The notes: generated from the letters alone by a model not told the origin. A DNA stretch of 64,000 nt from G965202915 sp965202915 (GCA_965202915.1 OZ241847.1:2232001-2296000); one strand, 5' to 3'. Positions 17,825-26,395 are shown, counted from the stretch's first letter. Translations and numbers: made by a program.

Positions 17825-18418
17825 ATGAATAATCATTATGCAATCAAGCTCCCAACTGTGCCGCAAGGCTTGCCGGGAAAATGCCTGGTACTGTGCTGGC
17901 CGTTACTGCTGGCGACGGACATATATGCCGCCGAACTGATCCTCGGCAAAGAGCGCATCCCACCCGGTATTGAGCTCATCTTTGAAGGTGCCGTCAAAGA
18001 TGACGTGACGCCCGCCGGCCAACATTTGCCAATCGCTAAAACCCACGTACACCTGGAGGCATTGGCGAACTGGGCTGAAGACGGGTCGGCACCGGCGGGC
18101 GCCCCCGGCGGAGGCTTCATACCTTACCTGAAGATCACTGCTGAAGTCACCAATGAAACAAGCGGGGCTTCAACACTGGTGGACCTGGTACCGCACATTA
18201 ACCTGATTGACAACCTGCACTACGCACGCAACATGTCCCTGCCGGGCAAGATCACCGATAAATACGAGGTGACTTTCCACGTTGTCCCCCCCGGCAGATT
18301 CGACCTTGCCTATCACAAGGATTGGCGGGTGCAATACGAAAAAGGCTTATTCAAAGAAGCAAAATTCCGCATCCGGCACATCGACTTCGAGGAAATTGCG
18401 CTGGCGACCAGGGAGTAA
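17825..18418 (+). CDS. P19/Tp34-type periplasmic iron/copper-binding protein
   Basis: A 197-residue exported protein of the Fe2+ transport (P19, FetP, Tp34) family, which binds iron or copper in the periplasm and usually partners an FTR1 or FetM permease. After a signal peptide (hydrophobic LCWPLLLATDIYAA) come the family motifs: 'KTHVHLEALANW', 'GFIPYLKI' and 'LVPHINLIDNLHYARN', then 'YEVTFHVVPPG'. Conserved His residues and an acidic residue near the start (GKERIPPGIELIFEG) would form the metal site. A perfect GAGGAGG precedes the ATG. The expected permease is not in the window; a porin-like gene lies upstream instead. Confidence 0.85.
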   Translation: MNNHYAIKLPTVPQGLPGKCLVLCWPLLLATDIYAAELILGKERIPPGIELIFEGAVKDDVTPAGQHLPIAKTHVHLEALANWAEDGSAPAGAPGGGFIPYLKITAEVTNETSGASTLVDLVPHINLIDNLHYARNMSLPGKITDKYEVTFHVVPPGRFDLAYHKDWRVQYEKGLFKEAKFRIRHIDFEEIALATRE

Positions 18419-18501
18419 GGCCTGCTGGTAAACACCGTCCGCCGCTGACCGGGGCAAACCGTGGCGATACAGTACACTCGCCGGTCGGCCGCGGGCATTG
18501 A

Positions 18502-19002
18502 TCAGTCCGGTTTAAACGAATGCCGATACAGGATGGCCGGTACTGATGCAATCAAGATCGCCAGGAAGCAGATCATGCTCCATTCCGCAATACTCATACT
18601 CATGAAACGCCATTGCACCTCGGCACATTCGCCGGAACCGGTGAACACCATGCCAATGGCCTCCCGTAGCGGGAAGACTTCCAACATGTACTCCAGGCCC
18701 GGCCCACATTCAGGCACTTCATCCGGCGGCAAATGCTGTAGCCAGATCTGGCGCCCGGCAATCGCCGCGCCCGCCAACGCGATAACGCTGATCACCCCAT
18801 GATAAATTTTGCCCACAAATTGGCGCGGACCGTGAATCACCGCAATCAGGGCGACCAGGGCGATCAATACATACGCTAACCGTTGCAGGATACAAAGCGG
18901 ACAGGGTTCAAGTCCGACCCCGTATTCCAGATACAGTCCAAACCCAAGCAATCCGATGCAGGCCAGGAGCAGCAGCAGAAAATACGCCCTTGATGTAACC
19001 AT
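18502..19002 (-). CDS. dsbB: Disulfide bond formation protein DsbB
   Basis: An inner-membrane protein that re-oxidises DsbA and passes electrons to quinone, 166 aa with four membrane segments. The redox pairs are Cys34/Cys37 (CPLC, first periplasmic loop) and Cys99/Cys126 (second loop). The start is chosen at the ATG at 19002 because AGGA lies 8 bases before it and the product then begins MVTSRAYFLLLLL as in pseudomonad DsbB. Alternative ATGs lie at 19011 and 19023. The gene follows the YheT-like hydrolase by 29 bases on the same strand, and no dsbA is near. Confidence 0.93.
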   Translation of the reverse strand: MVTSRAYFLLLLLACIGLLGFGLYLEYGVGLEPCPLCILQRLAYVLIALVALIAVIHGPRQFVGKIYHGVISVIALAGAAIAGRQIWLQHLPPDEVPECGPGLEYMLEVFPLREAIGMVFTGSGECAEVQWRFMSMSIAEWSMICFLAILIASVPAILYRHSFKPD

Positions 19003-19031
19003 GCTGATCATCCTGACAAACATATCATATT

Positions 19032-20024
19032 TTATGAATTTAACCGGCTTTTGAAAAACGCCGGAATGCGTCTTTCCAACCAATAGGTCGATTGAAACGG
19101 GAATCTTCCGCCGACAAATCCAACGTGACCGCCCGTATCGGCAAGTTCAAGCGTCACCTGATCCGATAATTCAGCCAAACCGGGAATGGCCGCCGCGGTC
19201 AGGAAAGGATCATCGCGGGCATGAACGATCAAGGTCGGTACCCGGATGTCTTTTATAAATTGCCGGCTGCTGCATTTTGCATAATAATCATCGGCGTTTT
19301 TAAACCCATGCAAACGTGCGGTAACGCAATCATCGAATAACGCAAAGCTGCTCCATTTATGCATCCGGGTCATATCAAAAGGCGTCGGTCTGTGCAAAAA
19401 TTTGTAACGCATCTTATTTGCAAGACGGTTTATCAGATAACGCCGGTACAAGCGTGACGCCCCTCGATCGAGTCTTGCCGCACCCTTGGCCAATTCAAAC
19501 GGAACCGATACCGCCACCGCAACCTTGATCATGCTCCGATTGCCCTCTTCCCCCAGATACTTTAACAAAACATTGCCCCCCAGAGAAAACCCTATTATGG
19601 CGACGTCCCGATTTGGAAAATGGCGCGCCAGATATTTGATAAAATACCGCAGATCACCCGTGTCACCGGCATGATAACTTCTTTGCAATCTGTTATGCCT
19701 GCCGCCGCATCCTCTGAAATGCATAAGCACACCCTGCCAGCCCTGCCGTTCAACCCTGTGCAACATACCCCTTATATAGCGCGAATTAACAGACCCCTCA
19801 AGACCATGTAACAACACTATAATCGGGCCGTCACAGTCGCGGGTCCAAACCAAATCAACAAAGTCGCCATCATCGGTATCCAGAGTTTGCCATCGTAATT
19901 CAAGCCTGTTCCGCCGGCGGAACAGGGCCGGCCATATAGTCTGGAGATGTTTATTCCTAAGCCACCAGGCCGGCTGAAATTGACTTTCGATGATCACGGT
20001 ATGGTCACAAAAACCACTTCCCAA
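19032..20024 (-). CDS. YheT-family alpha/beta hydrolase
   Basis: A 330-residue predicted hydrolase. 'PAWWLRNKHLQTIWPALFRR' is the family opening, 'LLHGLEGSVNSRYIRG' the oxyanion region, 'GFSLGGNVLLKYLGE' the nucleophile elbow with Ser, 'VHARDDPFL' the acid and 'GGHVGFVGG' the catalytic His. E. coli YheT has the same layout; its substrate is unknown. The start is a TTG at 20024 preceded by GAGG at suitable distance; a GTG at 19997 is the alternative. It lies between ygfZ and dsbB in the minus-strand run. Confidence 0.88.
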   Translation of the reverse strand: MGSGFCDHTVIIESQFQPAWWLRNKHLQTIWPALFRRRNRLELRWQTLDTDDGDFVDLVWTRDCDGPIIVLLHGLEGSVNSRYIRGMLHRVERQGWQGVLMHFRGCGGRHNRLQRSYHAGDTGDLRYFIKYLARHFPNRDVAIIGFSLGGNVLLKYLGEEGNRSMIKVAVAVSVPFELAKGAARLDRGASRLYRRYLINRLANKMRYKFLHRPTPFDMTRMHKWSSFALFDDCVTARLHGFKNADDYYAKCSSRQFIKDIRVPTLIVHARDDPFLTAAAIPGLAELSDQVTLELADTGGHVGFVGGRFPFQSTYWLERRIPAFFKSRLNS

Positions 20025-20084
20025 AATACCTCATCTTGCCGGCAACCCGGCAAAACTTTCTCCTGATAGCGCGGCGACGCTTGT

Positions 20085-21128
20085 TCAAGGATTCTCCCCC
20101 TGTTCGAGTGTGTGCCGCATATTGCCAAGCCCAGGCGATGGATGGAGTATTACGGACCGGTCCGGTTTGTTTGACAGGCATATCCGGTCGGCATCCGGAC
20201 GGTCCAGTTCCATCACCACCAGCATAATCGTTTTCTCACCGCTATCCCTGATGCAGGACAGTACCGTGCCTATTGACCGGTCATTGCCATCATAACAAAG
20301 GGTGTCACCCACGTTTGCGTCCGCAGCCACCGACGCCGGCATAAGGCGGCGTTTTACCGTGCCGCGGTAATGCAGGCGAGCAATCACTTCCTGCCCCGGA
20401 AAGCAGCCTTTGTTCAGGTTGATTGCAGACAGTAAATCCAGGTTCAGCATTTGCGGCAGAAACTGTTCGCTGGTCCTGGTGCCGACCCGGGGCAGGCCCT
20501 GCTTAATATCCAGATATTGCCAGGATAGGTCGTCAGTAAAAGACACCAACACTTCCCGGTTCTCGATAACGGACCGCATATCAGCAAAATCAGACAAGAT
20601 CATCACCCTCCCCGAATGCTCAGGCAGACCGATTATTACCCGATTTTCATGCACGATGACCCCGCCGGGCGGACAGTCAATTCCCCCCCCGGTGTGCAGC
20701 GCATTAACCGTCTCCATATCCGCCGCACCCGATAAAACATAATCATTACCGGCCTCCTCTATTTTTACATTGGCGCGCAACTTAAACATGGCCAGACGCG
20801 GTGACACCACAGCGGTTAAATCCTCAGGCAGCAGCATAAAAAAGTCGCCGCTGATATTGGCAAGTATAAAAAAACTGATCACCTGACCCCTGGGATTGCA
20901 CCAGGCATTGAGCTGACAGCCCGAAGCCGCAATCGCGGTAACGTCATTACTGAATTGACCGTTTAGAAATGACAGGGCATCGGGCCCCGACACCTTAATG
21001 ATCGCCAAATGAGACAGATCAAACAGCCAGCACCGGTCTGGCCCCTGAAGTTCGGATACATCGCCAAGGTCGGCAAACCGGGTGAACCGACTCGACCGTT
21101 GCAGAAGGGTACGCCATTCCCGGTTCAT
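20085..21128 (-). CDS. ygfZ: Folate-dependent Fe-S repair protein YgfZ
   Basis: A 347-residue protein of the GcvT-like YgfZ family, which uses tetrahydrofolate to help maintain certain Fe-S enzymes. The signature KGCFPGQEVIAR with its conserved Cys is present, and 'FLNGQFSNDV' and 'NPRGQVISFF' mark the folate-binding fold. It starts 13 bases after sdhE on the same strand, so it is probably co-transcribed with sdhCDAB, consistent with a role in caring for Fe-S proteins. A run of eight C residues (20683-20690) lies inside the coding sequence. Confidence 0.93.
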   Translation of the reverse strand: MNREWRTLLQRSSRFTRFADLGDVSELQGPDRCWLFDLSHLAIIKVSGPDALSFLNGQFSNDVTAIAASGCQLNAWCNPRGQVISFFILANISGDFFMLLPEDLTAVVSPRLAMFKLRANVKIEEAGNDYVLSGAADMETVNALHTGGGIDCPPGGVIVHENRVIIGLPEHSGRVMILSDFADMRSVIENREVLVSFTDDLSWQYLDIKQGLPRVGTRTSEQFLPQMLNLDLLSAINLNKGCFPGQEVIARLHYRGTVKRRLMPASVAADANVGDTLCYDGNDRSIGTVLSCIRDSGEKTIMLVVMELDRPDADRICLSNKPDRSVILHPSPGLGNMRHTLEQGENP

Positions 21129-21141
21129 AGATACCCAAAAA

Positions 21142-21387
21142 CTATTTAGTCTTTACTTGCCGTAACAGGGCAATGATGGCATTGAAATCATCCCGCCGCG
21201 GCCGGCCCTTATCCATGATCCAGGCGAGAATATCCAAATCGGCCTCATCCAGCATATCATCGAAACTCAGTTTTTGATTGTCCGACAGCCGGTCATAATG
21301 CCGTTCAATAAAGCCCTGCAACAACAAATCCATCTCCTTGACGCCGCGCCGGCAACGCCACCGCAGACGGGAGCGACTGGCCTCCAT
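21142..21387 (-). CDS. sdhE: FAD assembly factor SdhE
   Basis: An 81-residue SdhE/SDHAF2-family protein that promotes covalent attachment of FAD to SdhA. The family RGxxE motif is Arg14-Gly15-x-x-Glu18 in CRRGVKEMD. The ATG at 21387 gives an N-terminus aligned with E. coli SdhE; a GTG two codons upstream is also possible. It begins 8 bases after the sdhB stop and precedes ygfZ. In E. coli sdhE is paired with ygfX, which here lies at the other end of the sdh cluster. Confidence 0.93.
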   Translation of the reverse strand: MEASRSRLRWRCRRGVKEMDLLLQGFIERHYDRLSDNQKLSFDDMLDEADLDILAWIMDKGRPRRDDFNAIIALLRQVKTK

Positions 21388-21395
21388 AGACACGA

Positions 21396-22178
21396 TTAAA
21401 CCGTGCGGGTAAGCATCAATTTTTTAACCTCGGCAATGGCCTTCGCCGGGTTCAATCCTTTTGGACAGGTATTGGTACAATTCATAATCGTATGACAACG
21501 ATACAGACGGAACGGGTCTTCCAGTTCATCCAGACGCTCACCGGTATTTTCATCCCGACTATCGACAATCCAGCGATAGGCCTGAAGCAGTATCGCCGGC
21601 CCAAGATAGCGGTCCCCATTCCACCAATAGCTCGGACAACTGGTGGAACAACATGCGCACAATATGCACTCATACAAACCATCCAGCCGGGCCCGCTCCG
21701 GTTTTGATTGCAGACGTTCAGCATCCGGCGGCGGCGGACTCTGGGTTTGCATCCAGGGTTTAATGGATGCGTATTGCGCATAAAAATGGGTCAGATCAGG
21801 CACCAGGTCCTTGATCACCGGCAGATGCGGTAACGGATAGATTGCAATATCACCGGCAAAATTTTTGATCGCCCTGGTACAGGCCAGGGTATTAGTGCCA
21901 CCAACGTTCATCGCACAGGAACCACAGATCCCCTCCCGGCAGGAGCGACGAAAAGTGAGTGTCGAATCCAACTCATTTTTAATGTAAATCAGAGCATCCA
22001 GCACCATCGGCCCGCATTGATCAAGATCGATCCGGTAACTATCCATGACCGGATTGTGATCCTTGTCCGGGTCCCAGCGATAGACGCGCAAAGTCTTGTC
22101 GCGTGCCGCACCATTGGCGGCGTTCACGGTCTTGCCCGATTTGACCCTGGAATTTTTTGGTAACGTGAATTCAGCCAT
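21396..22178 (-). CDS. sdhB: Succinate dehydrogenase iron-sulfur subunit
   Basis: The electron-transfer subunit of complex II, 260 aa. The [2Fe-2S] ligands are Cys80, Cys85, Cys88 and Cys100 (CREGICGSC). The [4Fe-4S] and [3Fe-4S] ligands come from 'CILCACCSTSCP' (Cys171, 174, 177 and 181) and the later 'CHTIMNCTNTCPKGL'. The start is the ATG at 22178, placed after GAGAGAGTGATC; a GTG two codons earlier is in frame. It lies 27 bases after sdhA. An N-terminal extension of about 25 residues precedes the usual beta-grasp fold. Confidence 0.97.
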   Translation of the reverse strand: MAEFTLPKNSRVKSGKTVNAANGAARDKTLRVYRWDPDKDHNPVMDSYRIDLDQCGPMVLDALIYIKNELDSTLTFRRSCREGICGSCAMNVGGTNTLACTRAIKNFAGDIAIYPLPHLPVIKDLVPDLTHFYAQYASIKPWMQTQSPPPPDAERLQSKPERARLDGLYECILCACCSTSCPSYWWNGDRYLGPAILLQAYRWIVDSRDENTGERLDELEDPFRLYRCHTIMNCTNTCPKGLNPAKAIAEVKKLMLTRTV

Positions 22179-22205
22179 GATCACTCTCTCAAATAGTTAT
22201 AATAA

Positions 22206-23993
22206 TCAATAGACCCGTTTCTTAGGAGGAATAACCTCAACCTCGTCAGTCAACGTGAACAAATGCGTTGGCCGATAACCAAACGACACCTTGCCGTTGG
22301 CATCGATCCAGGTCAAAGTATGTTTCATCCAGTTTTCATCATCCCGATCGGGATAATCCTCCCTGGCGTGCCCGCCCCGGCTTTCCTGTCTATTATCGGC
22401 GGCGTGTATGCTCACGATTGCACACTGCAACAGATTTCTTAGCTCCAGTGTCTCCACCAGATCGGTATTCCAGATCATGCTTCTGTCTTCCAATTTAACG
22501 TCGGCAAATGAATCCCAGATCCCGGCCATTACCTCAATACCCTCGCGCATAACCTCGCCGGTGCGAAATACCGCGGCGTGACCCTGCATATTGCGTTGCA
22601 TATTGGTGCGGATCCGTGACGTAGGAACCGAGCCGTTGCTATGACGAAGCTGATCCAGTTCCTCTATCGCCTGCGCACCCGCGTCCTGAAGGGACTTATG
22701 CGCCATCCCCGGCTTGATATTTTCCGCGCAATAATTTGCGGCCGCCCGCCCAAACACGATCAGATCCAGCAGCGAATTGGAACCCAGCCTGTTGGCGCCG
22801 TGCACCGACACACAGGCCGCTTCACCGATAGACATCAAGCCGGGCACCACCGCGTCCGGATCATCACCGTCCAGGGTCACCACCTGGCCGTGGTAATTGG
22901 TCGGGATCCCACCCATATTGTAATGCACGGTCGGGATCACCGGTATCGGTTCCCTGGAGACGTCAACCCCGGCAAAAATCCTGGCCGACTCGGCGATCCC
23001 AGGCAGACGCTCATTGATCACCTCCGTGCCCAGATGCTCCAGATGCAGATGCACGTGATCCTTATCCGCCCCCACGCCCCGGCCTTCACGGATCTCGACC
23101 GTCATTGAACGGCTGACCACGTCACGCGATGCAAGGTCTTTCGCGGACGGCGCATAACGCTCCATGAATCGTTCGCCGTCCGAATTGGTTAAATAGCCAC
23201 CCTCACCCCTGACCCCCTCGGTGATTAAACAACCGGAACCATAAATCCCGGTCGGGTGAAATTGAATAAATTCCATATCCTGCAACGGCAACCCGGCGCG
23301 CAACACCATCGCATTCCCGTCACCGGTGCAGGTATGCGCCGAAGTGCAGGAAAAATAAGCGCGGCCATAGCCGCCGGTGGCCAATACCACCTGGTGGGCG
23401 CGAAACCGATGCAAGGTGCCGTCGTCCAACTTCCAGGCCATCACCCCGACGCAGGCGCCGTCATCATCCATAATCAGATCCAGCGCAAAGTATTCAACAA
23501 AAAAATCGGCGTCATACTTTAACGATTGCTGATACAGCGTATGCAATATCGCATGGCCGGTACGGTCCGCCGCCGCACAGGTTCGCTGGGCGGTGCCTTC
23601 ACCATAATTGGTCGTCATGCCGCCAAATGGACGCTGATAGATCTTGCCGTCCTCGGTGCGCGAAAACGGCACCCCGTAATGCTCCAGTTCTATCACCGAC
23701 GGAGCCGCCTCACGACACATATACTCGATGGCATCCTGATCGCCCAGCCAATCGGACCCCTTGACCGTGTCGTACATATGCCAGCGCCAATCATCCTCTC
23801 CCATGTTACCGAGCGCGGCGCTCATTCCGCCCTGAGCCGCGACGGTGTGGCTGCGGGTCGGAAACACCTTGGTGATACAGGCGGTCGCCAGGCCCTTCAC
23901 GGCCATGCCGAACGTCGCCCGTAACCCGGCGCCGCCGGCACCGACCACGACCACGTCATACCGATGTTCAATAATCTGATAACCGTCGGCCAT
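22206..23993 (-). CDS. sdhA: Succinate dehydrogenase flavoprotein subunit
   Basis: The catalytic subunit oxidising succinate to fumarate, 595 aa (E. coli 588). FAD-binding GAGGAGLRA lies near residue 19, and His49 in RSHTVAAQGG is the covalent FAD attachment site. The active-site 'HPTGIYGSGCLITEG' and 'MGGIPTNYHG' regions and the capping domain are present. The ATG at 23993 is 6 bases after sdhD. The cluster order is sdhC-sdhD-sdhA-sdhB. Confidence 0.98.
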   Translation of the reverse strand: MADGYQIIEHRYDVVVVGAGGAGLRATFGMAVKGLATACITKVFPTRSHTVAAQGGMSAALGNMGEDDWRWHMYDTVKGSDWLGDQDAIEYMCREAAPSVIELEHYGVPFSRTEDGKIYQRPFGGMTTNYGEGTAQRTCAAADRTGHAILHTLYQQSLKYDADFFVEYFALDLIMDDDGACVGVMAWKLDDGTLHRFRAHQVVLATGGYGRAYFSCTSAHTCTGDGNAMVLRAGLPLQDMEFIQFHPTGIYGSGCLITEGVRGEGGYLTNSDGERFMERYAPSAKDLASRDVVSRSMTVEIREGRGVGADKDHVHLHLEHLGTEVINERLPGIAESARIFAGVDVSREPIPVIPTVHYNMGGIPTNYHGQVVTLDGDDPDAVVPGLMSIGEAACVSVHGANRLGSNSLLDLIVFGRAAANYCAENIKPGMAHKSLQDAGAQAIEELDQLRHSNGSVPTSRIRTNMQRNMQGHAAVFRTGEVMREGIEVMAGIWDSFADVKLEDRSMIWNTDLVETLELRNLLQCAIVSIHAADNRQESRGGHAREDYPDRDDENWMKHTLTWIDANGKVSFGYRPTHLFTLTDEVEVIPPKKRVY

Positions 23994-23999
23994 CGCGGT

Positions 24000-24383
24000 T
24001 CAAAACCCCAGAGACATTTTCAATACCGCCACCAGCGCCGCCAACCCGGCCAAACAGAACAAAAACTTAACCAGCATGATGCACGCAATCTTTTGCCATT
24101 CCGGTTGAATATAATCCTCTATTACCACCTGCATACCGAGTGCCGCGTGATAATAAAGTGCAATCAACATCAGCAACATAAGCACACAGCGCATTGGCGA
24201 TAACTGCAACCAGCTATTTATGCCGGCATAATCCATCGTAGTCATACTCACCAGGGAATAAACAAACCACACGCTGAGCGGCACCAGCAAAACCGCGGTC
24301 AATCTTTGCGCCCACCAATGGCGCAAACCCTCTTTGGCGGAACCCAGGCCGCGCGCCCTGGCTATCGGGGTTTGCAGACTCAT
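24000..24383 (-). CDS. sdhD: Succinate dehydrogenase membrane anchor SdhD
   Basis: A 127-residue anchor subunit with three membrane helices. It has 'LRHWWAQRLTAVLLVPLSVW' at the quinone-facing first helix and 'ALYYHAALGMQVVIEDYI', containing the haem b ligand His and the conserved Asp-Tyr pair. Its start overlaps the sdhC end by 4 bases. Confidence 0.95.
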   Translation of the reverse strand: MSLQTPIARARGLGSAKEGLRHWWAQRLTAVLLVPLSVWFVYSLVSMTTMDYAGINSWLQLSPMRCVLMLLMLIALYYHAALGMQVVIEDYIQPEWQKIACIMLVKFLFCLAGLAALVAVLKMSLGF

Positions 24384-24763
24384 ACACTGCCACCCGCAAG
24401 CCAGGTCGCAACGCTAAGCAACAACGCAACCACGATGGCGGCGTAACCGCTTTTATAACTGGTCTCAAGCTCCAGGCCGAAACCCGCGTCCCAGAATAAA
24501 TGCCTGATGCCGTTGCACAAGTGGTAATAGAAAGAAAGCACAAACGCAAACAACAGACACTGACCGTACCAACTGCTGATATGAGTCTGCATCAGCGCGA
24601 AATATTGCGGCCCGGTGGCCGCCGCCGTTAACCAGCAGGCAAGCAACACCGCGCCCAGCGCCAAAAATACCCCGGTGCCGCGATGACTGATCGACAACAG
24701 CGAAGTCAACTGCGGTTTATATATCTGCAAATGCGGTGATAAGGGTCTATTTACCATCGCCAT
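24380..24763 (-). CDS. sdhC: Succinate dehydrogenase cytochrome b556 subunit SdhC
   Basis: A 127-residue anchor subunit. The start at the ATG at 24763 gives MAMVNRPLSPHLQIYKPQL, the usual SdhC N-terminus; a doubled AGGAGG lies 8 bases before it, so the longer open frame upstream is not used. The 'SISHRGTGVFLALG' motif holds the quinone-site Ser and Arg. 'FYYHLCNGIRHLFWD' holds the haem-ligand His. It is preceded by the small SDHAF4-like gene 71 bases upstream. Confidence 0.95.
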   Translation of the reverse strand: MAMVNRPLSPHLQIYKPQLTSLLSISHRGTGVFLALGAVLLACWLTAAATGPQYFALMQTHISSWYGQCLLFAFVLSFYYHLCNGIRHLFWDAGFGLELETSYKSGYAAIVVALLLSVATWLAGGSV

Positions 24764-24834
24764 ACATGCTGCCTCCTCCTGATCACGTTTTATATCCGGT
24801 ACATCAATCGCCCGGCGGGTGAATCCAAACCCGC

Positions 24835-24996
24835 CTAGAAATCGATACAGCGCCCGCGCCGTTCCCAATCACCGTAGCGCGTCGGCTCCGGCCCCTGCGG
24901 ACCTCCGATTTCACCGCCGGCGTTTTTTTTCACGTCCATAACCGGCTCAGGTTGAATATCGTCCGGTTTTTTAGCATCATTGGTTTTTGCCTGCAT
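24835..24996 (-). CDS. SDHAF4-like (DUF1674) complex II assembly factor
   Basis: A small gene of 53 codons starting at the ATG at 24996. The first part is charged and probably disordered. The C-terminus is the DUF1674/SDHAF4 signature: Gly-Gly-Pro, then GPEPTRYGDWERRGRC, ending in Asp-Phe. In mitochondria SDHAF4 (Sdh8) binds flavinylated Sdh1 and helps its joining with Sdh2; bacterial DUF1674 proteins are presumed relatives. Location directly upstream of sdhC on the same strand fits that role. There is no Shine-Dalgarno sequence; a TATAAT ends 6 bases before the ATG, so a leaderless message is possible. Confidence 0.82.
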   Translation of the reverse strand: MQAKTNDAKKPDDIQPEPVMDVKKNAGGEIGGPQGPEPTRYGDWERRGRCIDF

Positions 24997-25002
24997 TCGT
25001 AA

Positions 25003-25008
25003 ATTATA
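25003..25008 (-). promoter_or_regulatory. Candidate -10 element (TATAAT) for the sdh operon
   Basis: A perfect TATAAT on the minus strand ends 6 bases before the A of the SDHAF4-like start codon. No good -35 hexamer is seen (CTGTTT lies at the 17-base position), so the promoter would be weak or activator-dependent. If used, transcription would begin at or next to the start codon. Confidence 0.35.
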
Positions 25009-25113
25009 TCCCAGGCCGCCAAAAAAAACAGCACTTTTGTACGTCGGAATACCGGCGAAAGTCCGGCCGCAATTAAAAACCACCAGAATAACAAGGAGAC
25101 AGCATAAACCGGG

Positions 25114-25593
25114 ATGAGCAGAGAGAACCCTTTCCTATTGCCGCTATCGATTCCGGTGGCGGTATCGCCCAGGCTGATCAGGCTGCTGTACGCGGTGGCA
25201 CTGGGGGCCGGCCTGGCAATATGGATCAGTGCCGCCACAGTGATAATAAAATCCGCGGCGTCACTATTATTATTGCTTTATATCGCGCTCCTGCGGCGCC
25301 GGCTCCAATCCAACCGGGCGCACGATCCCAGACAAATAACGCTACTCCATGATAACAGTTGGCGGATCATTACCCATGCCGGCGAGACCCTGCCGGCAAC
25401 ACAGGGCCGGGCGATCTTTATTCATCGCGATCTGATCGTGCTGCCTCTGCACTACAATCGGCGCAAAAAGATCCTGCTGTTGACGCCTGACAGCCTCGAC
25501 AATACACTCCTGCGGCGCTTGCGGGTGCGCCTGCAATACCTCAGCGACCAGCCACCGCTCAGCACCAAAAATGTTTTATCTTCCAGGCAATAA
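25114..25593 (+). CDS. YgfX (CptA)-like membrane protein
   Basis: A 159-residue protein with two adjacent hydrophobic segments near the N-terminus ('LIRLLYAVALGAGLAIWI', then a Leu-rich stretch 'SLLLLLYIAL') followed by a cytosolic domain with 'LLHDNSWRI' and 'LPLHYNRRKKILLLTPDSLD', typical of the YgfX/CptA family. In E. coli ygfX overlaps sdhE and has been described both as a toxin-like partner and as a membrane protein associated with SdhE. Here it is divergent from the sdh operon, 117 bp away, which keeps the association. Its 3' end overlaps the convergent next gene by 35 bases. Confidence 0.75.
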   Translation: MSRENPFLLPLSIPVAVSPRLIRLLYAVALGAGLAIWISAATVIIKSAASLLLLLYIALLRRRLQSNRAHDPRQITLLHDNSWRIITHAGETLPATQGRAIFIHRDLIVLPLHYNRRKKILLLTPDSLDNTLLRRLRVRLQYLSDQPPLSTKNVLSSRQ

Positions 25594-26395
25594 ACAACTT
25601 GCTCAGCGGACTCAGCGCATGCCGTTGCCGCAGGAATGAATCGCAATGACGGATATCGACCCCGCACTGACGCGCCAGTAAACGGCACAGGATCAATGCA
25701 TGCAACTGTTGCCGGCGGTCGGTCGCCGGCATCCGCTCATAGAGCCGCTGCAAATACCGCCGCAATTCCGTAAATAATGGAATAAAGACCGCCCGCAGCT
25801 CAGCCGCTTCCTGATTCAAACAGGCCGGAATAGAGGCCCGACTTAAATAGCCGCCGGGGATAAAAATACGATCCTGCCGCAAATGAAAAGCGGTTTGCCC
25901 AAGCAGGCCGAACAACGCATTGACGGCCGCGGTTTTTGCCAAAACCTCCAGCGTATCGGGATCCGAACAGCCGCCTATCTCGGCACTCAGCCGCCAGATT
26001 GTACCGGGGCCGTTCATCAAAACCCGGATACAGGCATCCAACGATTCAGGCTGCTCAATGCAGATCAAAGAATCGGCATGAGCGATGGGCCCGATCAGCC
26101 TGGCCCGGTCTATTGTGTGCACCGCAATGATCTCCGCCAACGCACGGCTGATCGGATGCCCGGCCCTGTGCCGGTAAAGCCGGTCGATCTCCTCACTCCA
26201 CCACAGTAACTTCAACCTGGCCACGCCCGGATCCTGGCAGGTTTGCAGGATCCGAATCATTTCAGCCTCAAAGCACAGCAAAGGTATCAATATCCGTTTT
26301 TTCGCCTCATCCATGAACAGGGTCGCGTAATAGAGCTTGGACCCATCAGCCGCAACCCGGGTGCGGCAATACTGATAATCAGAGATTGCGTCCAC
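25559..26395 (-). CDS. Squalene/phytoene synthase-fold protein, NDUFAF6-like
   Basis: A 278-residue protein with the all-helical trans-isoprenyl diphosphate synthase fold. 'VARLKLLWWSEEIDRLY' and 'LRQDRIFIPGGYL' sit where true phytoene synthases carry their DxxxD metal-binding motifs; the canonical Asp-rich pairs are degraded (EEID is the nearest trace). This pattern resembles the NDUFAF6 branch, known in mitochondria as a complex I assembly factor, more than a carotenoid enzyme, and no carotenoid or hopanoid genes are near. It overlaps the phosphatase gene upstream by 17 bases and ygfX downstream. Catalytic activity is doubtful. Confidence 0.65.
   Translation of the reverse strand: MDAISDYQYCRTRVAADGSKLYYATLFMDEAKKRILIPLLCFEAEMIRILQTCQDPGVARLKLLWWSEEIDRLYRHRAGHPISRALAEIIAVHTIDRARLIGPIAHADSLICIEQPESLDACIRVLMNGPGTIWRLSAEIGGCSDPDTLEVLAKTAAVNALFGLLGQTAFHLRQDRIFIPGGYLSRASIPACLNQEAAELRAVFIPLFTELRRYLQRLYERMPATDRRQQLHALILCRLLARQCGVDIRHCDSFLRQRHALSPLSKLFIAWKIKHFWC

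Noticed and set aside
20683..20690. Run of eight C in ygfZ as a phase-variation tract
   Set aside because: It is short and lies in a housekeeping gene, with no sign of instability.
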